Below, piece after piece: positions 17,494 to 26,355 of a stretch of DNA of 64,000 bases. Numbering within the stretch: the first letter of the stretch is position 1; each line of letters begins with the position of its first letter. The notes below the pieces were generated by a model. It had not been told where the DNA came from. It did no database searches and saw only the letters and a list, made by a program, of their open reading frames with translations. This DNA comes from an uncultured Erwinia sp. Its GTDB lineage: Bacteria; Pseudomonadota; Gammaproteobacteria; Enterobacterales; Enterobacteriaceae. The stretch spans positions 4,142 through 68,141 of the forward strand of contig CAMIKG010000019.1 in NCBI GenBank assembly GCA_946221915.1. The letters run 5' to 3'. Both the position numbers and the translations under genes were made by a program.

Positions 17494-18483
17494 TTAGCGC
17501 TTCATGATCTGGTCGTAGCTGCCACCTTCAGAGAAGTGGGTTTTCTGTGCTGCCGTCCAGCCACCGAATTTATCATCGATAGTGAACAGGTTGACCGGCT
17601 TAAAGGTGCTGGCATATTTTTTCGCCACTTCCGCATCACGTGGACGGTAGAAGTTCTTCGCCGCGATCTCCTGGCCCTCTTTTGAGTAGAGATACTTCAG
17701 GTAAGCATCCGCCACTTTACGCGTATCACGCTCGTCCACCACTTTGTCCACGACAGACACGGTCGGTTCGGCGAGAATCGATTCGCTCGGGGTAATGATT
17801 TCAAACTTGTCCTGACCCAGTTTGTTCACAGCCAGGTACGCTTCGTTTTCCCAGGCGATCAGCACATCACCGATGCCACGCTCAACGAAGGTGTTGGTGG
17901 CGCCACGCGCGCCGGAATCCTGCACTTCTACATTCTTAAACAGCGCTTTGACAAACTCCTGTGCTTTTGCCTGATCGCCGTTGTTTTTATCCAGCGCGTA
18001 ACCCCACGCTGCCAGGTAGTTCCAGCGCGCACCGCCGGAGGTTTTTGGGTTCGGGGTAATCACTGCCACACCCGGTTTCACCAGATCTGGCCAGTCATGA
18101 ATCTGTTTTGGGTTGCCCTTACGCACCAGGAAAACGATGGTGGAAGTGTAAGGCGCGGAGTTGTCCGGCAGACGCTTGATCCAGTTTTTATCAATGCTGC
18201 CACGCTCGGCGATTGCATCCACGTCAGAAGCCAGCGCCAGGGTCACCACATCGGCTTTAATACCGTTGATCACAGACGTCGCCTGCTTACCAGATCCACC
18301 GTGGGACTGACGAATCACCACATTGTCACCCGTTTCCTGCTTGTAATGCGCACTGAAAGCTTTATTGTACTGTTCGTAAAGTTCGCGCGTCGGGTCATAT
18401 GAGACGTTCAGCAACTGAACATCCTTCGCCAGCACAGCGGTTGAAGCCAGTAACAGAGTAAAACCCACACTCCACTTATTCAT
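17494..18483 (-). CDS. sbp: Sulfate-binding periplasmic protein
   Basis: Sbp binds sulfate in the periplasm and delivers it to the CysTWA ABC importer, which is encoded elsewhere. The 329-residue precursor has a 19-residue signal peptide ending AVLAKD. Conserved binding segments such as QSHGGSGKQATSVINGI and TPNPKTSGGARWNYLAAW are present. The ATG at 18483 matches the E. coli start; the 14-residue upstream extension is not supported. Confidence 0.96.
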   Translation of the reverse strand: MNKWSVGFTLLLASTAVLAKDVQLLNVSYDPTRELYEQYNKAFSAHYKQETGDNVVIRQSHGGSGKQATSVINGIKADVVTLALASDVDAIAERGSIDKNWIKRLPDNSAPYTSTIVFLVRKGNPKQIHDWPDLVKPGVAVITPNPKTSGGARWNYLAAWGYALDKNNGDQAKAQEFVKALFKNVEVQDSGARGATNTFVERGIGDVLIAWENEAYLAVNKLGQDKFEIITPSESILAEPTVSVVDKVVDERDTRKVADAYLKYLYSKEGQEIAAKNFYRPRDAEVAKKYASTFKPVNLFTIDDKFGGWTAAQKTHFSEGGSYDQIMKR

Positions 18484-18592
18484 TGCACATTCTCCCAGGA
18501 TTGTTATGGATGAAGCGTGACACAAACTCTTTCATGATTTAAAGAATTAAAAAGTAGCTTTTATAACCAAAGAGAATATCTGCCTGCATAAG

Positions 18593-18617
18593 AAAGGCGC
18601 TGACCAGCAGCGCCTTT
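18593..18617 (-). terminator. Terminator after pfkA
   Basis: AAAGGCGCTG and CAGCGCCTTT form a perfect stem with an ACCAG loop, 18 bases after the pfkA stop on the minus strand. Confidence 0.85.
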
Positions 18618-18635
18618 TTCTGCGAAAACGCAAAC

Positions 18636-19598
18636 TCAGTAGAGTTTTTTCGCCGTATCCAGCCAGTCGCGTTTGAATGGACGTTTCATATTTTCGATGG
18701 CATCAATAATGTCGTGGTGCACCATCTTTTCATTCTGCACACCAACGCAACGACCGCCGTAACCCTGCAACAGCAGTTCGATGGCGTAAGCGCCCATACG
18801 TGATGCCAGGATACGGTCATAGGCCACTGGCGCACCGCCGCGCTGAATATGACCCAGCACCGTCGCACGCGTCTCACGTTTGGTTTCAGCTTCGATAAAC
18901 TTCGCCAGCTCATCGATATCGCAGATATGCTCGGTAATCGCCACAATCGCGTGTTTTTTACCTTTCGCAATACCGGCCTTAATCTCAGCCACCAGTTCTT
19001 CACGGGTGTAAGGGGCTTCCGGCAGGACGATAAACTCACAGCCACCGGCAATCGCTGCCGCCAGCGTCAAATCGCCGCAGTAACGGCCCATCACTTCCAC
19101 GATGGAGATACGCTGATGGGAAGAGGAGGTGTCGCGCAGGCGGTCAATCGCTTCCACCACGGTTTCCAGCGCGGTGAAGTAACCAATGGTGTAGTCAGTA
19201 CCCGCAACGTCGTTATCAATGGTGCCAGGCAGACCAATACACGGGAAGCCCATTTCGGTCAGGCGCTTGGCGCCCATATAAGAACCGTCACCGCCAATCA
19301 CCACCAGCGCATCAATGCCGCGCTTCTTCATATTCTCGATAGCGACCGCGCGCACGTCTTCATTACGGAACTCAGGGAAACGCGCAGACCCAAGGAAGGT
19401 GCCGCCACGGTTAATCATATCGGAGACACTGTAGCGGTCCAGATTGACCATGCGATCTTCATACAAGCCCAGGTAGCCGTCATAAATACCAGCCACTTCC
19501 AGACCTTCACTCAGCGCTGCGCGGACAACGCCACGGATGGCTGCGTTCATGCCTGGGGCGTCGCCGCCACTCGTCAGTACACCGATTTTCTTAATCAT
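18636..19598 (-). CDS. pfkA: 6-phosphofructokinase I
   Basis: PfkA commits fructose 6-phosphate to glycolysis. The 320-residue product has the ATP-binding GVLTSGGDAPGMNAAIRG motif, the catalytic GTIDNDVAGTD loop and the MGRYCGDLTLAAA segment. Allosteric residues of the E. coli enzyme appear retained. The start at 19598 gives the E. coli length; an upstream in-frame extension is unlikely. Confidence 0.97.
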   Translation of the reverse strand: MIKKIGVLTSGGDAPGMNAAIRGVVRAALSEGLEVAGIYDGYLGLYEDRMVNLDRYSVSDMINRGGTFLGSARFPEFRNEDVRAVAIENMKKRGIDALVVIGGDGSYMGAKRLTEMGFPCIGLPGTIDNDVAGTDYTIGYFTALETVVEAIDRLRDTSSSHQRISIVEVMGRYCGDLTLAAAIAGGCEFIVLPEAPYTREELVAEIKAGIAKGKKHAIVAITEHICDIDELAKFIEAETKRETRATVLGHIQRGGAPVAYDRILASRMGAYAIELLLQGYGGRCVGVQNEKMVHHDIIDAIENMKRPFKRDWLDTAKKLY

Positions 19599-19815
19599 GA
19601 CAACCTCTGAACTTGTTGATACCAAATGATGAATTCAGTGCGTCAGCAGCTCGCGACGCGCAGGGACAGCAATGTGAGCCGGCTGACTAATAATGACACA
19701 TAGTATATCAAACACTTTATGCTGAATTGATTCAGGTCAGGCAAGTTTCGGCAAATATTTTTGCTTACTTGCGTGCGGTAATCATTTCATCGGCTATCCG
19801 CTTAATATTGTTAGT

Positions 19816-20718
19816 TTATATCTCAAAAAAACCCTGTCGTTTAGCGGGAACCACGGAACAGGGATCCTGGTGAATAATGATATCCGCGCCGGGAAAACGC
19901 CGCAGCAGCGCCTGCTCCAGTTGTTCAGCCACCAGATGCGCTTGTACCAGCGGCAAATGGTCGTCCATCTCCAGATGCAGCTGGATAAAGCGCGTCGGCC
20001 CGGACTGCCGGGTGCGCAACTCATGCGCGCCATGCACGCCCGGCCAGGCGGAGACAATGGCAATGATTTCATCGCGCTCCTCATCCGGTAAAGCGCGATC
20101 CAGCAACGACTGCACCGCTTCATAGCCCATGCGCAGCGCGTTATAGAGGATCCAGACGCCAATACCGAGCGCGAACAGCGCATCGGCGCGCGCAAATCCA
20201 TACCAGCTTAGCCCCAGCGCCAGCAGAATCGCGCCATTCATCACCACATCAGACTGGTAATGCAGCATATCTGCGCGGATCGCCTGGCTGCGCGTTTTGC
20301 GCACCACCCAGCGCTGAAACGTCACCAACACCAGTGTCGAAAACAGCGCGATAACGGTAACGATAATTCCGATCAGCGGCGTATGCAGGGTTTCCGGACG
20401 CGCCAGATGCTGGATGCCGGTCAGAAACAGGAACAGTGCCGAACCGGAAATAAACATGCTTTGCGCCAGTGCCGCCAGTGATTCGGCTTTACCATGGCCA
20501 AAAGTATGTTCTGCATCCGCCGGTTGCAGGGAATAGCGCACCACCAGCAGGTTGGTCAGCGAAGCGGCGATATCCACCAGCGAATCAACCAGCGCCGCCA
20601 GCACGCTCACCGAGCCGGTATACCACCAGGCAAAGATTTTGATGATTAACAATAAAGACGCCAGCACCGTGGCGGCGATCGCCGCCCGGTTCACCAGCTG
20701 CGCGTATTGTGGATTCAT
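19816..20718 (-). CDS. fieF: Cation-efflux pump FieF
   Basis: FieF (YiiP) is a cation diffusion facilitator dimer that exports zinc and ferrous iron in exchange for protons. Its 300 residues equal the E. coli protein. The transport-site residues are visible: LVDSLVDIAAS on helix 2 and HYQSDVVMNGA on helix 5. The C-terminal cytoplasmic metal-sensing domain includes QLHLEMDDHLPLVQAH and ends in FPGADIIIHQDP. It is transcribed divergently from the GGDEF gene. Confidence 0.96.
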   Translation of the reverse strand: MNPQYAQLVNRAAIAATVLASLLLIIKIFAWWYTGSVSVLAALVDSLVDIAASLTNLLVVRYSLQPADAEHTFGHGKAESLAALAQSMFISGSALFLFLTGIQHLARPETLHTPLIGIIVTVIALFSTLVLVTFQRWVVRKTRSQAIRADMLHYQSDVVMNGAILLALGLSWYGFARADALFALGIGVWILYNALRMGYEAVQSLLDRALPDEERDEIIAIVSAWPGVHGAHELRTRQSGPTRFIQLHLEMDDHLPLVQAHLVAEQLEQALLRRFPGADIIIHQDPCSVVPAKRQGFFEI

Positions 20719-20947
20719 ACTGCACCCCGCAGGACAATTGCCCGTCAGTATACATAAAGTTTTTCTACGCTACGGTAACCGCTCGCCAGCTGCCGCGATA
20801 GTTGAAAGAAAATCAATTGTTAAAACCAGAAAAGTCCTGCATATTTTCAATTTGAAAAATGGTATGCATTTTGCTAGTTATCCATCCCCCTTTTTTCAGA
20901 TTTTTGCTACATTGACAACTCTTTAACGCAAACTGCAGGCCGCTGTC

Positions 20948-22048
20948 ATGCCCTGGCTTTCCACTGATGACGAATATTTAAGAATCCGCAGTTTGCGTTT
21001 TGTGCGTCGCATGTTCCTCATGCGTCAGCTGGGAACCTTTCTCTGTTTTCTGCCTATCTTGTCCGTTCTGCTTGAGCAGTCCGCCAGCGATCTCACTCTG
21101 CTGCTGCTGACGCTGAATGCTTTCCTGTGGCCTGCGGCCGCCTATATGGTGAGCGTGAAATCGCGGGATCTGGTAAAAGTTGAAAAGCTCAGTCTGACCA
21201 TCGACACCATCTGGGGCGGAATCTGGGTGGCGATGATGGGTATCAGCCCGATTCCATCACTGATTATCCTCGCGATACAGATTTCAGACCGCTATGCCGC
21301 AGGGGGCTGGAAACAACTCAGGCCAGCGCTGTTCGCCTTTTTCGTAGCCTTTGTTATCACTTGGGCGATCTGCGGTTACCCTGTCAGACTGAACTTTAGC
21401 GCGCAAACGGTGTGGCTGAGCCTTCCGCTGGCGACAGTCTACCTGGTGGCGCTGAGCATCCTTTCCCGCCATCTGACGGTACGGCTACGCAATAAAACGC
21501 GTGAACTGGAGCGCGTGGCACTGCTGGACCCGCGTCTGCATATTCCTAATCGCCGCCTGTTTGAACAACGGCTGGCCAGCACGCTGCTGCAGACCCAGCG
21601 TGGCACCATTTCTGCTTATCTGGTTTTGCTGGATGTGGATGATTTTAAACAGGTCAATGATAACTACGGCCATGAAGCGGGCGATTTTCTGCTGGCGGAA
21701 GTATCCGAAGCGATACGTGACGTGATTAGCCATAAAGACGTGCCGGCACGCTTTGGCGGCGATGAACTGGCAGTGATTGTCTATGACAGCAATGAGCGGG
21801 ACGTCGCCCAGCTGGCGCGCCAGGTGATTGCGCGCGTGGAGAATATTCGCCTGCCCAGTGATGAAGTCTATCGCTGTACCATCAGTATGGGCATTGCCGC
21901 CGCGAAGTCTGCCTCTTCGAGCTCCGAATGGCTGCGCAACGCCGACCATGCGCTTTACGATATCAAAAGAAACGGCAAAAACGGTTTTAGTCTCTCCCGC
22001 AAAACGGGCAGGGAGAAACGAACGGTGGAGCCGGGAACGGAGGCGTAG
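20948..22048 (+). CDS. MASE2-GGDEF diguanylate cyclase-like protein
   Basis: The first about 185 residues form a MASE2-type membrane sensor (LRFVRRMFLMRQLGTFLCFLP, several hydrophobic segments), as in DgcC/AdrA. The C-terminal GGDEF domain keeps metal and substrate residues (LLDVDDFKQVNDNYGHEAGD) but has RFGGDEL where GGDEF or GGEEF is usual, and DPRLHIPNRR where DxLTGLPNRR is usual. No RxxD inhibitory I-site precedes the signature. It probably makes cyclic di-GMP, but activity is uncertain. It sits between fieF and cpxP, where E. coli has no such gene. Confidence 0.85.
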   Translation: MPWLSTDDEYLRIRSLRFVRRMFLMRQLGTFLCFLPILSVLLEQSASDLTLLLLTLNAFLWPAAAYMVSVKSRDLVKVEKLSLTIDTIWGGIWVAMMGISPIPSLIILAIQISDRYAAGGWKQLRPALFAFFVAFVITWAICGYPVRLNFSAQTVWLSLPLATVYLVALSILSRHLTVRLRNKTRELERVALLDPRLHIPNRRLFEQRLASTLLQTQRGTISAYLVLLDVDDFKQVNDNYGHEAGDFLLAEVSEAIRDVISHKDVPARFGGDELAVIVYDSNERDVAQLARQVIARVENIRLPSDEVYRCTISMGIAAAKSASSSSEWLRNADHALYDIKRNGKNGFSLSRKTGREKRTVEPGTEA

Positions 22049-22090
22049 CGGGCAGTCGTAGTGACGCTGTTAACAGTCTGAATTTTGGTC

Positions 22091-22117
22091 AAAAAAAACC
22101 CCCTCATCATGAGGGGG
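22091..22117 (-). terminator. Terminator after cpxP
   Basis: CCCCCTCAT and ATGAGGGGG form a perfect 9-bp stem. On the minus strand it is followed by eight T, a strong intrinsic terminator for cpxP. It may also work for the GGDEF gene. Confidence 0.9.
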
Positions 22118-22161
22118 AAGACAGGGATGGTGTCTATGGCAAGGAAAACAGGGATACTATG

Positions 22162-22188
22162 TTACTGGTGTTACTGGTGTTACTGGTT
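22162..22188. repeat. 9-bp tandem repeat at the cpxP stop codon
   Basis: TTACTGGTG occurs twice and TTACTGGTT once, in tandem. On the coding strand each unit carries an in-frame TAA, so cpxP has three spaced in-frame stops. Confidence 0.9.
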
Positions 22189-22695
22189 ACTGCCGGTACT
22201 ACTCTCACTGTCTGCAGCGTTCGAAAACTGCTGCATATTCATTAGCTTGCGCAATTCACCCATGCGCTGCTTATGTCTCTTTTGCAAAACGTTCTGTTGC
22301 TCTGGCGTGAGCAGGTGATACATCTGATTACGCACCCGGGCCATTTCGACCTGCCGCGCCACCTGCGCTTGCGCTAACTTTTCTGCCTGAGCTTTCACAG
22401 CCGCTTCGTTAAATTTGTCTGCAATGACAAGGTCATGCATAGTCTCTAAATCGCTAATACTTACCGGAGAACGCTCATGACGCGCCTGCTGCATCAAATC
22501 CCGCATTTGCTGTCGCTGCTGCTCTGTCAGTTTGATGCCATCAAACATGTGACTTTGCGGATTTTGCGTCATACTGCGATTCGTTAATCCGTCATCCTGA
22601 TGCATCTCGTCAATCGTCGTTACGTCTGCTGCCCATACGCTGGAAGCCGTGACTACCAGAGCTGAAACAAGGACGACGGCGGTTAAGTTGCGCAT
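22180..22695 (-). CDS. cpxP: Periplasmic Cpx inhibitor/adaptor CpxP
   Basis: CpxP is a periplasmic chaperone-like protein that binds the CpxA sensor domain and keeps it off until misfolded protein titrates it. The 171-residue precursor has a signal peptide (to VWAAD) and the two LTxxQ-type motifs of the Spy/CpxP family (KLTEQQRQQMRDLM and LLTPEQQNVLQKRH). It is divergent from cpxRA across a CpxR box. Its stop codon lies in a short tandem repeat. Confidence 0.93.
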   Translation of the reverse strand: MRNLTAVVLVSALVVTASSVWAADVTTIDEMHQDDGLTNRSMTQNPQSHMFDGIKLTEQQRQQMRDLMQQARHERSPVSISDLETMHDLVIADKFNEAAVKAQAEKLAQAQVARQVEMARVRNQMYHLLTPEQQNVLQKRHKQRMGELRKLMNMQQFSNAADSESSTGSNQ

Positions 22696-22777
22696 CGTTC
22701 ACTCCCGGTTCTTTTTCCGTATTTCGATTCAACGAGGTTCACTATACGGAGTGAGCTGCAAACTAGCGTCAGGGGGT

Positions 22778-22792
22778 GTAAAACTACGTAAA
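22778..22792. promoter_or_regulatory. CpxR binding box between cpxP and cpxR
   Basis: GTAAA, five bases and GTAAA exactly match the CpxR consensus. It lies 82 bases from the cpxP start and 55 from cpxR, well placed to activate cpxP and autoregulate cpxRA. Confidence 0.88.
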
Positions 22793-22847
22793 GCGATGGA
22801 TTGAGGCCATGGGATCAAGGTATTTTGCCTGCGGAGGGAATTAAAAA

Positions 22848-23546
22848 ATGAATAAAATCCTGTTGGTTGACGATGACCGCGAATTGACTTCGCTGCTCAA
22901 AGAACTGCTGGAAATGGAAGGCTTTGAGGTGGTGGTCGCCAGTGATGGCGAGCAGGCGCTCAATGTGCTGGACAGCTCCATTGATTTACTCTTGCTTGAC
23001 GTGATGATGCCGAAGAAAAACGGTATCGACACTTTGAAAGAATTGCGCCAGCAACACCAGACGCCTGTGATTATGCTGACCGCGCGCGGTAGCGAGCTGG
23101 ATCGCGTCTTAGGGCTTGAACTGGGTGCCGATGACTATCTGCCTAAGCCGTTTAACGATCGTGAACTGGTGGCTCGTATACGCGCGATTTTGCGCCGTTC
23201 CAACTGGAGCGAGCAACAGCAGCAACATGACAACAGTTCTCCGACGCTGGAAGTCGATCAGTTACGGCTGAATCCGGGCCGCCAGGAAGCCAGTTTCGAC
23301 GGCGTGGCGCTTGATTTAACCGGCACTGAGTTCACCCTGCTCTATTTGCTGGCACAGCATCTGGGTCAGGTCGTGTCCCGTGAACATCTGAGCCAGGAAG
23401 TATTAGGTAAACGACTGACGCCATTTGATCGCGCCATCGATATGCATATTTCCAATCTGCGCCGGAAATTGCCCGATCGCCGTGACGGACACCCATGGTT
23501 TAAGACCCTGCGTGGACGCGGATATTTGATGGTTTCAGCAACATGA
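22848..23546 (+). CDS. cpxR: Envelope stress response regulator CpxR
   Basis: CpxR is an OmpR-family response regulator of 232 residues. The receiver domain has the acidic pocket VDDD, the phospho-accepting aspartate in LLLLDVMMPKKNG and lysine in LPKPF. The C-terminal winged helix includes FTLLYLLAQHLGQVVSREHLSQEVLG and DMHISNLRRKL. The stop overlaps the cpxA start by 4 bases (ATGA), so the two are translationally coupled. Confidence 0.97.
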   Translation: MNKILLVDDDRELTSLLKELLEMEGFEVVVASDGEQALNVLDSSIDLLLLDVMMPKKNGIDTLKELRQQHQTPVIMLTARGSELDRVLGLELGADDYLPKPFNDRELVARIRAILRRSNWSEQQQQHDNSSPTLEVDQLRLNPGRQEASFDGVALDLTGTEFTLLYLLAQHLGQVVSREHLSQEVLGKRLTPFDRAIDMHISNLRRKLPDRRDGHPWFKTLRGRGYLMVSAT

Positions 23547-24916
23547 TAAGTAGTTTGACCACCCGCATCTTCGCCATTTTCTGGTTAACCCTGGCACTGG
23601 TGTTGATGCTGGTGTTAATGGTGCCCAAACTCGACTCCCGCCAGATGACCTCGCTGCTCGAAAGTGAGCAGCGTCAGGGCATTATGATCCAGCAGCATGT
23701 CGAAGCCGAACTGACGCAGGACCCGCCCAACGATTTAATGTGGTGGCGACGTCTGTTCCGCGCCATTGATAAGTGGGCACCGCCCGGCCAGCGCCTGTTG
23801 CTGGTCACCAGCGAAGGCCGGGTGATTGGCGCACAACATAATGAGATGCAGGTGATCCGCAACTTTATCGGCCAGTCGGATAACGCCGATCATCCGCAGA
23901 AAAAGAAATATGGCCGCGTCGAGATGGTTGGTCCCTTCTCGGTACGTGATGGCGAAGATAACTATCAGCTGTACATGATTCGCCCGGCAGGCAGCTCACA
24001 GCTGGACTTTATCAACCTGCTGTTTGACCGCCCGCTGCTGTTGCTGATTGTGACCATGCTGGTCAGCTCTCCGCTGCTGCTGTGGCTCGCCTGGAGCCTG
24101 GCGAAACCGGCGCGTAAGCTGAAACATGCGGCGGATGAAGTCGCCAGTGGCAATCTGCGCCAGCATCCGGAACTGGAAGCGGGTCCACAGGAGTTTCTTG
24201 CCGCCGGTTCCAGCTTTAACCAGATGGTCAGCGCGCTGGAAAGGATGATGACCGCGCAGCAGCGTTTGCTGTCGGATATCTCTCATGAGTTACGTACACC
24301 GCTTACCCGCCTGCAGCTGGCGACCGCGCTGATGCGCCGCCGCCACGGTGAAGGCAAAGAGCTGGAGCGTATTGAAATGGAAGCGCAGCGGCTGGATGGC
24401 ATGATCAATGACCTGCTGGTGCTGTCGCGTACTCAGCACAAAAATGCGCTGGTCAGCGAAGCGATGAAGGCCAATCAGCTATGGGCTGGCGTGCTGGACG
24501 ACGCCAGATTCGAAGCCGAGCAGATGGGCAAAACGCTGGAGATCCCGTATCCGCCGGGTCCCTGGCCGCTGTATGGCAACCCGAATGCGCTGGACAGTGC
24601 GCTGGAAAACATTGTGCGTAACGCATTGCGCTACTCACATTCAAAAATTTCCGTGAGTTTTTCCGTGGATAACCAGGGGATTACGGTGCATGTGGATGAT
24701 GATGGTCCCGGCGTCAGCGCGGAAGATCGTGAACAGATTTTCCGTCCTTTCTACCGCACTGATGAAGCGCGCGATCGTGAATCTGGCGGCACCGGGCTGG
24801 GGCTGGCGATTGTCGAAACCGCCATTCAGCAGCACCGTGGCTGGGTGAAGGCCGATGACAGCCCGCTGGGCGGCCTGCGTCTGACAATCTGGCTGCCGCT
24901 GTACTCCAGCCGCTGA
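23543..24916 (+). CDS. cpxA: Sensor histidine kinase CpxA
   Basis: CpxA senses envelope protein misfolding and phosphorylates or dephosphorylates CpxR. The 457-residue protein (E. coli length) has membrane segment 1 (residues about 8-28), a periplasmic sensor, segment 2 (about 165-188), HAMP, an H-box (SDISHELRTPLTR), an N-box (ENIVRNALRYS), and D and G boxes (DDGPGVS, GGTGLGLAIV). It overlaps cpxR by 4 bases. Confidence 0.97.
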   Translation: MISSLTTRIFAIFWLTLALVLMLVLMVPKLDSRQMTSLLESEQRQGIMIQQHVEAELTQDPPNDLMWWRRLFRAIDKWAPPGQRLLLVTSEGRVIGAQHNEMQVIRNFIGQSDNADHPQKKKYGRVEMVGPFSVRDGEDNYQLYMIRPAGSSQLDFINLLFDRPLLLLIVTMLVSSPLLLWLAWSLAKPARKLKHAADEVASGNLRQHPELEAGPQEFLAAGSSFNQMVSALERMMTAQQRLLSDISHELRTPLTRLQLATALMRRRHGEGKELERIEMEAQRLDGMINDLLVLSRTQHKNALVSEAMKANQLWAGVLDDARFEAEQMGKTLEIPYPPGPWPLYGNPNALDSALENIVRNALRYSHSKISVSFSVDNQGITVHVDDDGPGVSAEDREQIFRPFYRTDEARDRESGGTGLGLAIVETAIQQHRGWVKADDSPLGGLRLTIWLPLYSSR

Positions 24917-24959
24917 TATTTTGCTATCCTGCGGCCCTCGTTATTGAGGGCCGCAACTG

Positions 24960-25430
24960 ATGTTAAATATCGTTTTATTCGAACCAGAAATCCCGCCTAA
25001 TACCGGCAACATTATTCGCCTGTGCGCGAATACCGGTTTCCAGCTCCACCTGATTGAACCAATGGGTTTTCCCTGGGATGACAAGCGTCTGCGTCGTGCC
25101 GGGCTGGATTATCACGAATTTGCCCGGGTGACACGCCATGCGGATTACACCGCGTTTCTGGCGGCAGAAGCGCCGCAGCGGCTGTTTGCGCTCACCACCA
25201 AGGGTACACCCGCACACAGCGCGGTGAGTTATCAGAAAGGGGATTATCTGCTGTTTGGCCCGGAAACGCGTGGACTGCCAGCAGCGATCCTGGATGCCCT
25301 GCCGCCAGAGCAAAAAATCCGCATCCCCATGCACCCGGACAGCCGCAGTATGAATTTATCCAATGCGGTGTCGGTGGTGGTGTATGAGGCGTGGCGGCAG
25401 CTGGATTATGCCGGGGCGTTAATTAAGTGA
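24960..25430 (+). CDS. trmL: tRNA (cytidine/uridine-2'-O-)-methyltransferase TrmL
   Basis: TrmL methylates the wobble nucleotide (position 34) of two tRNA-Leu species using S-adenosylmethionine. The 156-residue SPOUT protein has an N-terminal FEPEIPPNTGNIIRLCANTG motif and the C-terminal knot motifs FGPETRGLP and SRSMNLSNAVSVVVYEAWRQ. It directly follows cpxA here, whereas in E. coli K-12 the two genes are far apart. It converges on cysE. Confidence 0.95.
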   Translation: MLNIVLFEPEIPPNTGNIIRLCANTGFQLHLIEPMGFPWDDKRLRRAGLDYHEFARVTRHADYTAFLAAEAPQRLFALTTKGTPAHSAVSYQKGDYLLFGPETRGLPAAILDALPPEQKIRIPMHPDSRSMNLSNAVSVVVYEAWRQLDYAGALIK

Positions 25431-25436
25431 TGCTGC

Positions 25437-25461
25437 AAAGGGCCGGGAAACCAGCCCTTTT
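25437..25461. terminator. Terminator between trmL and cysE
   Basis: AAAGGGC and GCCCTTT flank an inner GG-GAAA-CC, giving a compact hairpin with A and T tracts at either side. It overlaps the cysE stop codon and serves both convergent genes. Confidence 0.75.
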
Positions 25462-26281
25462 AGATGCCATCTCCGAACTCAAAGCCGGACACCATGCCAT
25501 TAAAGTGCTGATCCATTTCCATTGAAGGTTTGTCGCTGCCCGGTTTGCCGACGATACGCGCCGGGACGCCAGCAGCGGTGGTATGCGGCGGGATAGGCTG
25601 TAATACCACGGAGCCAGCGCCAATTTTTGCGCCGCGTCCAACTTCGATATTGCCGAGGATTTTGGCGCCTGCGCCAATCATCACCCCTTCGCGGATCTTC
25701 GGATGGCGATCGCCGGTGGTTTTGCCGGTACCGCCCAGCGTCACCGACTGAAGGATCGAGACATCATTCTCCACGATCGCCGTTTCGCCGATCACAATAC
25801 CCGTGGCGTGATCGAGCATGATCCCGTGCCCAATACGGGCAGCAGGGTGAATATCGACGCCAAAGGAAACGGAGATTTCATTCTGCAGATACACCGCCAG
25901 TGCACGGCGGCCTTCATTCCACAGCCAGTGGCCAATACGGTACGCCTGCAGCGCATGGAAGCCCTTCAGATACAGCAGCGGCGTCGAATATTTATCGACC
26001 GCCGGGTCACGCTGACGTACCGCCAGGATATCGCTGGCTGCGGAGGCAATCATGGAAGGATCTTCGCGATAGGCTTCTTCAACGATTTCGCGAATGGTGA
26101 TAGCAGGCATAATGGGATTCGACAGTTTATTCGCCAGCATATAGCTAAGCGCGCTGCCGAGATTTTCATGCTTAAGTAATGTCGCATGGTAAAAACTGGC
26201 CAGCATCGGCTCACAGTCAGCAAGCTCGCGTGCTTCTGCTTTAATGTTAACCCAGACCAGTTCTAACTCTTCTGACGACAT
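25460..26281 (-). CDS. cysE: Serine acetyltransferase
   Basis: CysE makes O-acetylserine from serine and acetyl-CoA, the first step of cysteine synthesis. The 273-residue product has an N-terminal helical domain and a left-handed beta-helix of hexapeptide repeats (IGHGIMLDHATGIVIGE to VGRGAKIGAGSVV). It ends in GDGI, whose terminal isoleucine is what CysK binds in the cysteine synthase complex. The ATG at 26281 has a GGAG site; the five-residue upstream extension is unlikely. Confidence 0.96.
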   Translation of the reverse strand: MSSEELELVWVNIKAEARELADCEPMLASFYHATLLKHENLGSALSYMLANKLSNPIMPAITIREIVEEAYREDPSMIASAASDILAVRQRDPAVDKYSTPLLYLKGFHALQAYRIGHWLWNEGRRALAVYLQNEISVSFGVDIHPAARIGHGIMLDHATGIVIGETAIVENDVSILQSVTLGGTGKTTGDRHPKIREGVMIGAGAKILGNIEVGRGAKIGAGSVVLQPIPPHTTAAGVPARIVGKPGSDKPSMEMDQHFNGMVSGFEFGDGI

Positions 26282-26355
26282 TACCTTGCTCCCCATAAAA
26301 AAACAGCGCCCGGACTAACCGGCACGCCACTGGTGAATCTGCCTGATTTCCTGTC

